Shown: positions 9,340 through 22,699 of the stretch, in pieces
Layout: the number at the start of each line of letters is the position of its first letter
Numbering within the stretch: position 1 is the stretch's first letter
Assembly: GCA_021234535.1 (NCBI GenBank)
Contig: CM037848.1
Coordinates: forward strand, 10,430,444-10,494,443
Length of the DNA stretch: 64,000 nucleotides
From: Stichopus chloronotus
Lineage: Eukaryota > Echinodermata > Holothuroidea > Aspidochirotida > Stichopodidae
Direction: 5' to 3'
Made by a program: the position numbers and the translations under genes
The notes under the pieces: generated by a model
Databases searched by the model: none
The model's input: the letters and a program-made list of their open reading frames with translations, nothing else
Told to the model about the DNA's origin: nothing

Positions 9340-12300
9340 CATACTCATGTTTTCATTGAAGTCAACTATTTTCTAATTCATATTCACTTTTCTCATTCAA
9401 ACGAAATCTTAAACAACATCTATTAAGTAGTTTGTACTAGTTCCTTGTAAATACTTAATCTAACCTATTGTATTATTCTGGGGGTTTGAATTTCCTCCTT
9501 TTGTTTCGTCTCTAAGTATTAATTAAACTTAATTGTTTTGTTTTGTCTTTTTCTGTTTCAAGGATCCATAGTCGAAATGTATTTACATTACTTCTTCTGG
9601 TTGTCCCACACCCAAATTGTGTAACATAGACTATAGAATACCATTGTATTTTGTATCAATATATACATTACCAATAAGCCTGTATGCTAGTATACTGGGG
9701 CAAATGTCTAACAGAATTTTCCATGTATAGATCACGTTTCAACATATATCCGTTTTAGAAGATATACTTATACGCTATTTGGAGAAAGAGAAGCAAAAGC
9801 TTATTTGAAATGTATGACATAACTGCCTGTCCTTATTTAAACGGGGACTTGATCACCACTACAATTGCACTTCCGTTTCTGGCTCAAATCTGGATCAAAT
9901 TATCGTGATGTTGATATTTGGAAATTACATTATAGGCAATTGAAAATTCAGAGACATGATCATAAGAATATAACAATTGTGTCTATGTACAGGCCGCATG
10001 AAGCAGTGAAGAATGCAGCTGCCCCCCCCCCCCCCCGCCTGTGCATCTGAAATGTGTGGATGACACGAAACGTCATTGCGGTTTAGTATGTACTACAGTA
10101 ATTTGGAAAACTTGATGATTAACTTAGTAACCAAAACCAGTAAGTTCATCATCCCCGGAAATTCTTGCTTGAGATCTAATACACTTATGTAGGATTGTAA
10201 GTGTTGGTGACTTGGAAGCGCCACTGAAGTTTTGCGGGTTCAAGAACACACAACATAAAATTTGTCTTTTTTCCTAGTAACTATGTCGTGAAGTATGACG
10301 TAACTATGAAATAATCAAACCACTCAAAGCTATCGTTTACACAATTTATCTGTAATACCAGTATTTCTTACCTATTAATAGCTGACAGCAGACTTGTAGT
10401 GTGGGAGCAGAAACTTGAATCCGGGGCGATCACCTGCTTCTTGCGTATACGTATACTAAAGCGAATGTAAGTAACTGGTATTTTAGTTCGTCGAGATGTA
10501 CAAGGCCGTATGAGCACGCGGCGTACGAATCGATGAGTATACAAATACGAGTGCAGTGTCATAAATATCCATATTGTTAGGTAAAGAGAAATATTAGTAT
10601 CGATTATTCAAAATCTAAAGTAGACCTTACAGAATAAAAAGTACCCCTAAATAGCAGGATGTTGCTTTTGCTTGCGCCCTGTCACTCTAGCAAAAACCCC
10701 CAGACTGTTGCTGAGTAAGGCGGGGGGCATGTCCGTCTAATCACGTGACATGGTACAACGTGAGAAATGTCATCATTGTCCCAGGTAAAGTCAGGGTCTC
10801 AGTGGGGCAGAGGGAGTCTACCTTAATATTGAAATGAATTATTAAAGAAAATGTTGCTTCAGGCATGTGCTATGATGTTGAATTAAGAATCCTCTAAACA
10901 GTAACAAAAGAACAAAACGAAAATTTATGTTATCCATTCAGTTATATCGCGTTTTTTTTTTTAGAATCATGACAACACGAAAGACTAATAGCTTAATTGG
11001 AGAACTTTTGTACAACAACCGAGGATGAAACGAGTGCCAGTCTACGCAAAATGTAACTGAAGAGGAAGTGGATTTTTTAGAGAAAAAAAGTTAAAACAAA
11101 AACGTCCATTATTAATTGTGTTATCACTTTTACCGAATAATCGCCTGTACCGGCAGGTCATACCGTGGCCCCCGTGCATTTTATTTCCGAACGATTTTCC
11201 ACACCGGGGTGGGAGAGCACAGTGGTTCTTGCGAAGGGAGGGGGGAGATCAATGACTGACTATGGGCCTGCCTTGTGGTATGACTAATTTTAGTCGTTCT
11301 AACAATTTGTTTGAAAAAAAAAAAAACTATTTCGGAACTGATCTAAATCTGCCAGTGTTTGCAATGAGTAATTATTTGGGTAAATTGATACCACGGAAAC
11401 TCTCATTAAAGAGAGTTTTCCTGAAACCAAGCAGATGTGATGTATTTGGACTTTAAAGTTGTGGGTAAATTGGCAGCTTGACTATTAAAAGGCACTGTAC
11501 TATGTAATGACACACTGATCACCGATGGACATTCAGCATAGATAACATGAAGGTCAACCACCATGATCAATCATTAGACGGAAGACATGCAAATACACTG
11601 ATCTTATGCCTAGTAAATGGATGAAAGAAAAACAAAACATTATTAGTGTCAATCTGCTGTGAAGAATTAAAATTAAGCAACTTATACTGTCTCTCTCATT
11701 TGTTGCATAATGGAATGTCCCACAATTACGACTTAGGAAATGTCGTAGGGGTGTTAGTGTCGAATGGAACCTATCACTTCAATCTGCACCTCTTGAAAAC
11801 CGAACCTTTATGACGTCACTGAGATTTTTGATTGAAGGCTCCTCATAAACATTTTCATAACCAGAGCCGTCAAATGTGTCCCATCCCCTTGCAAATAAAC
11901 TTAGAAGGCATAAAATAATAGGCCAAGAGTTGTTCAAGACAAAGAAAATGTGAGCTGAAACTCACACTGCTGCAGAGACTAAATCAAAAACTTTTTTGTA
12001 ATCTGAGAAGCATTTTATTCAAAAACTTTATCTGTTCGTTACCAATGGATCGTGACAATCGACTCATATAGTACCATTAGTCTATGGCCCACTTCAATGA
12101 TTTGCCCCTCAGACACCCCCCTCCCCCCCCCCCTTATGAAAAGTCTGGCTACCCCACTGGTTTAAAACTAATAAATTCAAAGTTACAGGGTGAGGAGCTG
12201 AGGAGGAATCTATCACCAACTTGCAATAAAGCAGTCACATTCTGATTTTGACGAAAATCTTAATTTTAAACACAGACGTCACTCAAACTTGAACAAAGAG

Positions 12301-15300
12301 AAGGAAGAGCTTTGATGAATACGGAAAGTAGTTCCAGCACTTTTGTAAAACTACGTTCTCGTTATAAACATCAGACTCTTTATAAACGTATCGCACGTCT
12401 GTACCTTACTATACTCACTTTCGTAATAAATTCAGGTATTCTGCAGGAACCAGTTTAAAGACTTTATTCACATAGAGACTGATCCCATCACAAAAAACGC
12501 CCTCTTTTAGCTTGACGGATATAGAAACTGACGTTTTTCTCCTGTGCTTCCGATTTAAAGCATAACTCAGTAGTTACTGTGGTAAAACTTTAAAAGTCAG
12601 ATTAATCTATGTGAATCATCTGCAGTTCGAAGGCAGCCTCTGTTGACGTAGACTAACCCTTAGAGTGCAAACCCTTTTTTTACCATAAATAGGTTAGCCC
12701 CATTAACTGAACGATCACATCAAATTAAGTGTATCATGTATGAATAAACACGCTGTTGAATATAGCACTTCCGATTAACATATCCTGCCTTATGAAGATT
12801 GAACCATATCGGGCATCAGATTGATCATGGCACACCTTTCCAAATATTTTTTTTATATAACAGAACAGGACAGCTTGAAGAGTATGATGTAACTTGTATT
12901 TATATTTAATTTGTATTGATTTAAATGCAAAGCTTATAAATTCTTCGGGCTGTTAAGACAGACTACATTTAAATATGCTTTAAATATTATAATCATTCGA
13001 CTCATTTGAAAAAAAAAAACGAAAACCTACTGTAGTGAATGAACTTTGGTTTGACAATGCCAGAAGTTACAAGTTAAGCTCTACAAATGTGAGTCGTACA
13101 ATAAAACTTTTCCAGATTGGTGATTATACGTCGAGTTTGAGAGACAAAAGCAAATTATTTTGAAATAGGTACGGATTTGTTACGATGGTTCTCTTTTGCC
13201 TGATGTTCTGATGTTCTTTCTTTAAGAACCATGGTAAGAGTTTTTACTCTTAAGAAAGTTTCTTAGGAGCTTTATCTGACAATGACGTTTACTAGGAACT
13301 TGGTGATAAAAGACGTAATTATGATGTAAAGGCTTACATACTTGGTTTGAACAGTTACCATTCTGTCTGGAAAGGAGAATGCGCTGGCGCACTAATCAAG
13401 GATGTGGGGGGGGGGGGGGTGCAGAAAGGACGGAGGCAGTATTCTCTCCCCCATACCAATTTTTGGGACAAGTTGGACGATGTTGAAAAAAATGAAGGCG
13501 AGGAGAAAAAAAAAAAACGACGAATGAAGGAAAGCATGGGTGTGAAAAAGGTGAGAATGTATGAAATTCTCTTTGATTTTAGCTTTGATTGATCATACGC
13601 CTGTTGAAAAATCAAACAATGCTCTCTCGTTAGGCAAGTGTATTTTAAGCGTGTATGCTTGTCATTATGTTTCATTCTTGTCAAAATTAGAAATTATTAT
13701 TAATTGATGGAATAAACAGAACCCAGGGCATTGTCAGCATATGTATTTGGTACAAAAAGAAGCTAACTATGGCACCATTTTGTGCATGTAAGCCCTTAGA
13801 GATGGCAGACAGCAATCTTTTCTTTTTTCGAAAGTTAGCCCTCTCCTATACCCTTGGAAGTAGACACATATAAATATTGACGATAAGTAGACTTTGCTAT
13901 CCTCCCACACGCCCTTTCTCACGCCAGAAGACCTGCCTCAGTGAGGAGAACATAAGGAGAACTTAAGGAGAACTTAAGGAGACAACAGCACAATCTAAGC
14001 TCTGCAATAAACCACACCACACTTGGCAATGGGACATATAAAAGCTATACTGAATATACTCTGTACATGTCAAGTATATACACCATCCACTGGATATGTT
14101 AAATTTAAATCTAAGCCCTTGTTGAAAGATCACAAGATAATTAAGAGGATGTTCACCTAATGTGAGTTTCCTGTAAGTGACTTAACTTGGAACTTGCAAC
14201 TAACAGAGCCTCAAATCAGTGTAGCGTGTGCTTCGATAACGTAACCAGGACGTACGACAAACACAGTGAAGGACAACAACAGGGGAATGACGTCGTAAAG
14301 CACTGTACATGCACTCATGTCGGTTGCCATGGCCAAATCTTGACAAGATTTCAGTGTTTTGTTCAACACAACCATGAATATAACCAATTTTAAAATTAAA
14401 GCAATGTAAATATGTGGCAAAATATCTTGGAAGAGACTATGTTAGCACTATCCATTTGCCGTGTTGCTTTCTCATTGGTCAATTTTGACTGCCCACACGC
14501 ATTTTTCTAAATATTTTCAACCGTTTTGGCCCCGGAATTGCCCACCTTCCCCCAAAAGATCAAAAAGAAGCAAGAAGTTAATACTGCTGTTAAAGCTGTT
14601 CTCTAGCCTCCATGATTCTAGCTTACCGGTACACCAAGACCGTCAATGCGTAACAGATGATCGACATGGGTTAAAAACAGGAGTATGATAACTGATTCAA
14701 GAACTTGAACTCTGACAGATCATTTACAAAATCAGGTAACATCCCTTCATGTAATGGCCTATGCTATAATTCGGGCTACCAGTGTAACATATTTTAATGC
14801 AAATTATTTAAAAACGTGCCGCAGTTTTGCTTCAATTCCTTGCAAATGGAAAAATCTTTAAGCAACTTCTTCTTTTACATGAATACATTCTTCTATGTTC
14901 CTTTAGGACCGACACCGTCCCGAGGTTACGACAACTGAGACGACAAAAGGAAGGAAAGGGAAACGTTATGTGACCAAAACAACAACATGGTGTAGACTGG
15001 TAAGATTGTCTTCGGACAGTACTTTTCCATTGCCATCGTTAGTGCATAATGTAGTGTGTATGACTATGCATACGAAGTTCATAACAGAAACAGTTTATAT
15101 TAAACTGGTTGTCCGAAGGGCTAGCCAAATCCCTATTTCGCATAGTTTGTATCTGGTTGAAGATATTCATTATACATAATTATTAAAGTGAATACTGTTA
15201 GTTTCGCCATCAGACAAACCGTATGACAAAAATCATTTTGCTTCTATATTTTTGCTTAAAGGACAACCTTGTACAGCCTTCAAAATAGCCCTGATACTTC

Positions 15301-18055
15301 AAATACAGTTTATCAAACAAGAAGAAGACGCCAGCCGATAGTACAATAAAGTCACTTCCAAGAAAATATGAAGTTTTTATGAATATAAGTTTTGCTCACT
15401 CGCAAGTCGTCATGTTGTTGAGTAACCTAGTACGGTTGCTCAAAAAACACCGTCTTGGCCTGTCGGTTTCTTCAAATATTAGATTAGATGTATAGGCCAA
15501 TGTGCTCAAATAACTGGACATGCATTTGTGAATCAGTGAAGTTTGTACAGGCGAGTATGAACTTGCGAATGCATACAGTTTTTAAAGGAATTGCAGAATA
15601 TTGAACTTGTTCAATAAATCACTTTCAACAATTTATTTATAGGTATCCCAATTTATGAATTGTAGATATTAAAGAATGGAGTCCATTTACTGAAGTTGAG
15701 GCTATGCAAGAGACCATCTTTAATTTAAGGAAAGCATTGACATATAATTTTTTGACGTTCCGATGAACAAAATGGATGAACCGAAAATAGCTAAATAACA
15801 AAGCTAGACGATATTTATGATTTATGTATTCAGGAATTTTAAAAAGTGTCTTCAATGTTTTTTAAATCTTCAGATGGCGTAGTTTGAGGGCGGTTATTCG
15901 CGGTTTGTCACGGCTTAGGACGTCTGAATACCTCCCCTTTTCAGGAAATTATATTTTCTAATTCATTTATATTTTTAGATATGGCATCACATATTTAAGT
16001 GCTCCAATTAAGGGAAATGACAATTAAAGTGAAACTGTGCTGTAGCACGGAACGCATGTTGCAGACCTTTTTTGCTAAAGCGGTATCGGTACTCATTAGC
16101 AAATAAATTTCTCTCGGTTGAAATGTTAATTTTGTCAATTATCATCTTTTAGAAAATTACCAGTTACAAATTATGAATAAGTTATTCTTTGACATATTAA
16201 ATATTGCATTGTGATGAGGTTCTCTGCCAACAATAGCCATTATGCATTATGCTGAGCCTGCTATTTTCTCCCCAAATCGATTTATCGCTTGCAAATGTTT
16301 CCTGTAATTTTATGAATTAAATTTATCTTTAAGTGAATCCGATAAAATTGGATTAAACAAGTTTACAGTTCCGTTGGCGTTGGATATACAATCATTAAGA
16401 AATGTATTTAAAATCAAACAGATTAACATTGATAACTACCTTATATAAATAGATAAATAGTGGTTTATATGCATGATTTAAATATCAAATGTATATTATA
16501 AAATTATCACCTTTTTATTTCAAATCTTTGAGAAATAAAACGTTGTCTTTGTCTCTGACATACACTCCACTGTAGTCATCATGAAATTAGTTGTGGTTCT
16601 CTGGCAATGCTTTATATAGGCCTATCAATCTTACCTGCTCACGTTCCTGCATTATAAACATCGTACATTAAATTTAATTCCTATATCCGTTTTATATTTC
16701 TCACTCGTTTACCAATTGTAGATTTAGGATCCCGTTTTCAGTCCGTCATCTCAGTCTGCTGACAAATTGTTTCATTCAGTCATTTTAAGTCTTCCGGCTC
16801 AAATCTTTTCTTCTTACAGTTTCTGATAGATAATCAGGCACGAGTCAATGCCGACGATTGATTTTTTTTTATCTTTACAAGTATATTCCCTCGATTTCTA
16901 CAGGATGTTGTTATCATTCAACTCAATCGTCATCTTAGAAAGTATCAACAGCTATTTGCTTGCCCAGTCATGATTGACCTTCCCACCAATTAAGTATTTT
17001 TAGTGATCAGATGATGTAATATGATTACATGAATACATCGCATATGGATTCCTGTCATCAGCAAAATAACATTTGTAGAAAATATTCATAACATTTTGTG
17101 AAATCTCGCATGCTGAATAGAAATGAGAAAATTCACGAAATACCTGTAATGACAGCATATTAATACTCGTTAAGATACACTATGCAATTGTCCATGAACT
17201 GAACGCAAAATGTTTCACCAGTATAGAGGGAGAAATAACAAAAAAATTGGTCTAGTTAGCCAATATAATCTCAGAACGCAATATTTTACCTAAACAATGT
17301 TGAATAGGCCAGCCATACTATACATGGTTTAGCATAGATTATGAAGTATAGGAAAAGAAGGGAGACGTGATAATGTTACGATAATGTGATCAACGTTTCA
17401 AATGATTGAACATTTGGTTTCGTAGCTTAATTGAGACTGTGGAAGAGTTGCTTTTAACCGAAATGTTGTGTATTTTATCATCATGTTTTATTTTGTTTTC
17501 GCGTGGGTGCGATTTTAAGTAAGAAACAATGTCCTGAAGATTTAAAGTGTCTGCAGATACACATATGTATTCTCAGTACAGATTTGCACCATTTGAACAT
17601 GATCTAATATAGACAGTAGCAGAAACTGACTACATTTAAACAGCAAAAGGAAGAATCTAAAACAAAGTCGACGACAATTTTAAATGTGAAACTTTGTGTC
17701 CCACTCCTAATAATAATAATATTGATAGCATCAAATATTAAGTGTCATTTATAATATTAGGTGTCAATAATTTAGTCAGTTGTTTACTGGATGATCAAGA
17801 ATGATCACTTGTATGATTGTTATTCTGGATTGATGGGATGAGTTCCTAATGCCCTTCTTTAAGGCCATGAAGAAGCATGCTCTTCTTAATGGCAATGTTT
17901 ATACAAAGTAGTGCAGAATGGCAGAAACAGAAAGGCATGAATTTGCTCAATTAAAAAGAGCACATCGCAACTTACTATGGACTCTTCCACTAATTTTGAG
18001 GTAGTACCTCAAAAATACACAGAGGGATGAACATAACGAAGCCTATCAATTGTTT
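9340..18055. other. Long gene-poor stretch
   Basis: I find no supported coding exon, RNA gene or complete mobile element in these 8.7 kb. Small open frames are short, have no recognisable motif and lack paired splice signals. Visible simple sequence includes a C15 run at 10022-10036, a C-rich tract near 12115-12133 and a G14 run at 13406-13419. It lies on the 3' side of the IgGFc-type exon (minus), so missing exons of that gene could be hidden here. Confidence 0.4.
10022..10036 (+). repeat. C15 homopolymer tract
   Basis: Fifteen consecutive C on the plus strand in AT-rich surroundings. Comparable runs are at 4227-4238, 13406-13419 (G14), 20642-20659 (G18), 20811-20822 (G12), 40369-40383 (G15) and 45968-45983 (C16). 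Confidence 0.9.
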
Positions 18056-18081
18056 GTTTGTGCTGTCTACATTTATTACGG

Positions 18082-18215
18082 TCAAAATTGACAATAGATT
18101 GGTCAACTATGCACCGACCCAAACATATGGTCAAATTGTCACACGTAATTTATGTTGACCAAGTTGACCATATTTTGGGTCGGTGCATAGTTGACCAATC
18201 TATGGCCAATTTTGA
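18082..18215. repeat. Foldback element with roughly 60-bp inverted arms
   Basis: The left arm (18082-18142) and the reverse complement of the right arm (18154-18215) share tcaaaattg, then atagattggtcaactatg, caccgacccaaa and atatggtcaa, with only a few differences. The spacer is only about 11 bases, so a single strand can fold into one long hairpin. The arms open a plus-strand frame that is a by-product. The form fits a miniature inverted-repeat or foldback element; no transposase is nearby. A hairpin RNA source is an alternative that the sequence alone cannot exclude. Confidence 0.75.
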
Positions 18216-18219
18216 ACAT

Positions 18220-19146
18220 AGTGAATTCAGAGTGTGGGCTTTACAGCGTAGGCATCGACGCATGTCATGTGCATAACATGGAATGATGGAAGGTCCACTT
18301 AGCTTATAAAAATGAGTAAATAGTCTTCATCGAATCAGGGAGGTGCAATTTAGAAGGAGTTAAATAAACCTTGTTCCATTGAACGTACATAGTTGCCTCC
18401 AAAGTACATCTGTTTTGTTTACCACTTACAGATTCCATGAGCTTAAAAGGTACTAGGAACTTAACACGAAAGGGATCATGTCGTCTGCTACGCTGTCAAT
18501 TACAAGCAAAAAAAAATGTCCATAGTTACAACATTGCCAGTCGCTATTCTTGAAAATCAGTTTTTCACCTGATTGGCGCGTTGTGGAGTTTATCTTAGCA
18601 GACCAGTTTCATTATGTGTAACTTGCTGAACATGGGTAAACCTCATGCAAATTGCAAAAGTTTGGGGGAATCGATGATAAAAAAAATCTACAGTTAATTA
18701 TAGTCTTAAGTCTATTTTAATCATTTATATATGGCAAAAGTCCCTATTCTTATAGGAGAGTCTATTTTGATTTGGAAGACATAACCAGTCGTTTTGATTT
18801 GTGCGCCTTAAGTCCTGTCTTGATTGTCGGAAACAACCTTTTGCAATCAAAGCATCGTTCTAAGTAATCCTATTCGTATACTAGATATAAGCGTGTGTGA
18901 ATAAAAGTTACTTTGATACCAATAAGAAACTACATATGTCAGGGGAAAGTAAGCTGACCTGTTAAACATACGGTACTCATCCCTTATGAATTAAAACTCT
19001 TAGCACACCCAGAAAATCCAACAGGATTAGCATAAATTTTAGTTCCAGTTCTTACTAAAATAGCACCTCCCTGATTGGATGGATTCTTGTGTCGTGGACC
19101 GGAAGAATGACTGAGCTCTTTAAAGACGTGACGTAAATTTTCTTAC
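18220..19146. other. Intron or flank downstream of the IgGFc-type exon
   Basis: No coding signal is seen. On the minus strand it begins with the donor of the IgGFc-type exon (gtaaga at 19146-19141), so it is the start of that gene's next intron if the donor is used. Read-through would add about 29 residues before a stop at 19055. Confidence 0.4.
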
Positions 19147-20467
19147 CTGTTTGTGGGTCCTTCGAGGAACAAGTTAGTTTTCTAAGATTGTATCCAGCAG
19201 GAAATCCGTAAGCGGTTCCCTGGCCAAATCCGTATATGATGGCACTGAAATACCCTTCTGGCATGATGTTAGAAATGATGTGCTGTCCAGCTGTCAGGGG
19301 CACCGTGCGATCCGCGCCAAAACTAAACACGCCGCCATCGACGTTTACATCCGGCTCATCTGCTAACACTGTGACGTCATTGAGGGAAAGCGTAAATAAA
19401 GATGGTGACGTCACAGAAATGGATGCATAACTCGTTACGTTGTTTGATAGAATCCCGTCAAATGTAGCAAACGTGACCTGTCCATTGAGGTATTGCTCGA
19501 TAGGAGGTATAATGACCATGAAAGGGTCTCCGACACCGTCCGACTGTATGCCTTTAGAATACTGAACCACCAAAACCGGTTTATCTGAGTTAATAACCAA
19601 CGGCAACTTTGCAAGTTGGTTAAACTCCACAAAATGACCAAGTTTCGACAGTTGAACGGTTTCCCCTGAGATTTTCACGACGGTATTGGCCCGAGCAGCA
19701 AAAATTCTGAAAATGTATCCTGACTCCCTCTCCTGCAATGGCTGCAGACTAAACCGTTTTCCCCATGTATCAACCGGTGGGATCATTTCAACCAAGTGGT
19801 CACATCGCGGTGTTTTCGATGGCACCACAGCGCAGGTAGAACCGGATAAAACCGCTACTGCTTTATCAGACGTAACGTGCGTGCCACTGAGATCCTTTGA
19901 CGATTGGAATTGTATCGTCTGTCCCCTTTGTAAACCGAAAACGATTTCTCTCCAGGCCGGATAAACGGTGCCACCGTAGCTTAATTCTTGGCCGGACACT
20001 ATCTGTATCCTCGTTAAATCGCTTTTGGCCGATATGACCAGCTGCGACTTTTCGTTACCGACAGTCGTGTAGGACGGTATTACGTACTCCTTACCGAGAG
20101 CATCGGTTGGAATGACGAGGAAACCGTCGGTAGATTTGGACATGGAATTTATCGCATGTACATTGACGTCTCTGCTTGAACGAATGAGGATAGTGGTATT
20201 TTGGAATCCGTTTCCATAGCAAACCGCTTGGATCGGAATATTGACCTTACTGACGGTAGTATTGACAACAGTGAGAACCTCTGAATAATTTATCAACGGA
20301 ATAGTCACTTCTACACGCGTCTGCCCAACTGCCAAGCCACCTATGTGAACCTGAAGTGATTCTGGCGTATCGTGGTTGCTAGGAAAGGCAAAAATAAATT
20401 CCCGTCCCCTCGTATCTGGGATAGGAGCTACGGAAAGAAATAGGATAAAACATTTTAGAATGAGCAT
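19147..20467 (-). CDS. IgGFc-binding-protein-like N-terminal domain exon (partial gene)
   Basis: An open frame of about 440 residues starts at ATG 20467 and runs to a strong donor (CAG then gtaaga, exon end 19147). Without splicing it stops at 19055. The protein carries the layout of the IgGFc_binding N-terminal domain of FCGBP-type mucus and adhesion proteins: GREFIFAFPSN near the start, TDGFLVIPTDALGKEYVIPS, SGTHVTSDKAVAVLSG, and near the end GYFSAIIYGFGQGTAYGFPAG. Four possible N-glycosylation sites (NYS, NTT twice, NVT) and few cysteines fit a secreted or surface protein. The first 13 residues, MLILKCFILFLSV, look like a signal peptide. However, a good acceptor (tttctttccgtag) sits just after them, so the exon may instead be internal, 20427-19147, symmetric phase 1-1. 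No von Willebrand D domains are in the window; the rest of the gene is missing or lies at lower coordinates. The family is confident; the start and gene extent are not. Confidence 0.75.
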
Positions 20468-20469
20468 TT

Positions 20470-22439
20470 ATCAATTTTAGGGATAAACATAAAGATAATA
20501 GTTATATCGTAATATGCAGGGCATCCTTTGATCCAAACGGGTTTGATGTTACAGCAGGATACCCAGTTAGGGATTAGCGTTACTCTGAACGGGAAGCCAA
20601 CAAGAGACATGAAGTCATGTCCTTAACCAGACTTGTAGAGCGGGGGGGGGGGGGGGGGGAGAAGCAAGCACGGGGGCTAAGGTTTGGTTCGGTGGAGAAA
20701 CATAATTTTGAGAATGAAATATCTCACCATGTTATAGAAACAGTCAAAAAGCTTGCACAGGGCGCCGGCTATGCTCACAGATCACGGAAGCGGTGTGTGT
20801 GTGTGTGCAAGGGGGGGGGGGGCAAACCAAGAAGTACGGGATCTTGTCCCAAAAATTCTCCTTCTCTTTGTTTCATACAGTGCATGAAGCGGAAATTAAA
20901 ATGGTCCCTTAACTATTAAGATCAACTGACATAATTCCGCATATTTTATTCTCAACTGAAAATTTGAAAAAAAATCCGTCCTAACATGGAAGACTAACAG
21001 TGAATTAGGAATGGTCCCTTGCACTGTAGGCTAGACTTCTTTTAACCTGGTTCTTTACATATATGTTTCATCTTGAATTGATCGGGGTAAATTAATTTTT
21101 TCTTACAGGTGTACCTGCGATTAGATCCTACCGTAAGTTTTAACCAGAGATACAGCAAAAACAGCTTTCGTCAGCTTATGTCATGCTTTATAACCCAGCT
21201 GCACAGGTCAGCAAATCTGCTCTACGTTGTTTCAAACGTACAACGTAATTTATATATTATAAGTTAATTGTTGACTAATCACTGGATAATACAATGAATT
21301 GTAATACGTTAGATATGTTATCATACCGCATATACCTACGATATCAAACAGCGATAATTATTTGATTTATCTTTCTCTACAGGTCTGGTACATTCACATG
21401 GTTTTCGTTATGGTTTTACGTATCATGTTGTTGGACGTTTCATTCGTTTTTCTGATACACCCCCCTCATCTGCCGACATCACGTGGTGTGTACGTTCATC
21501 GTGATTAATTTGCGACGTCCTATCAAGAACAACCTAATTGAAGAACTTGAACAATGATTACGTCCGCATATCTGTTTTTCTACAAGTAATTAGCATTAAA
21601 GTGGCTTATCGTGAAAGTTCTACTGACTGACCGATTAAGCATGGTTAACATTATCGGGGTTTTTTTTACGATAAAATTCTTGCATTATGATAATGGCATA
21701 CACTGGTGCACGTTAAATGACATCATGCAGACGAATTTATCACTAGCAAATAAAAACTTAACATCATAGCATTTAAAATTGTTTTCAAGCGAAATAGTGT
21801 CCTTGAGTGCGTATAGGTATTTCTAAATTTGGCTTCGATACTTTCTACGGTAAAAAAAGAATAAAATAAATCCACTGTACTTGCCATGTTTCAACTGAGT
21901 GCTGACCAAACAGATCTTGAGCAATATCACAAGAACGCTTAGCAAAACGGCCATATTGTTTCCACGTTCCGTTTCAAACCATAGTGCGAAGTAGATAAGG
22001 TAAGACTGTTGCAAGGCTAGAAGTAGCCTAACGATAAACAAAATTTTCTCTTCCTTGCGGAAGGTACGAATTAAGACGGTAAATGAAACCTCTTTATTAC
22101 CGAAGCTTTAAGTCGACATATTGGTTTCGTTTTAGGACGTTTCCACACACGGTAAAGCATACAGATTGTTTTATATTTCGAACGCAGAGCCGTTGTCCAA
22201 AGTGCCCCCTTTTTATTGGTATTTTAGAATAAAGTGCATTCTTTAAAAAAGAAGAACGAACTTCAAAGAGGAGTCAATCATTTTTTGGAAAACAAAATTC
22301 AAAACTAATTTACAAAGGACTATTTCAACGATGAAAAACGTCCCATGCTACCATAATGATTATACACACAATACTATTTGACTCTTCCGTAGATGTTGAG
22401 GGTTAGGGCAAAGTAAAACGGCACAAGTGAGATTGTGAG
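20470..22439. other. Spacer with long G runs and a GT microsatellite
   Basis: There is no supported gene. It contains a G18 run at 20642-20659, a (GT)n run near 20793-20807 followed by G12 at 20811-20822, and otherwise AT-rich sequence. It is upstream of the IgGFc-type exon and may hold that gene's promoter or a signal-peptide exon, neither of which I can point to. Confidence 0.4.
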
Positions 22440-22695
22440 TTACAGTAATTGAAGTTTAACACTAGGAGTAGGAGTCAAATCTAACTTCTGAAGAGCATCA
22501 AACTGGTTACACGCATGACTCTCTTGAAATAAATCGCACACGGAAAAAGAGTGACGTAATTGAAGTTTACGTGAGGCCATTGGCAGCGATCTGTTTCCAT
22601 CTTGATGGGAGGAGGAAGCATTTGATTCTGTAAACGATTTGCTCCTCTGACGAGGGGACGAAAGGACCGCAGTTGATGAAATGGTCATTCACAGA
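22440..22695 (-). CDS. Possible small terminal exon, Ser-rich, unknown protein
   Basis: A minus-strand frame of 82 residues from ATG 22688 ends at a stop at 22440. Composition is protein-like: a Ser/Arg-rich start (SSPRQRSKSFTESNASSS), then KLQLRHSFSVCDLFQESHAC and a Leu/Pro tail. A possible acceptor (gggtaacag) lies just upstream, with the exon start near 22695. An AATAAA lies about 225 bases downstream of the stop (TTTATT on the plus strand at 22212-22217). I recognise no family. It could be a last exon, a single-exon gene or chance. Confidence 0.25.
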
Positions 22696-22699
22696 CTGT

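Noticed and set aside
18058..18276. 72-residue frame over the foldback
   Set aside because: Arises from the inverted repeat arms; not a gene.
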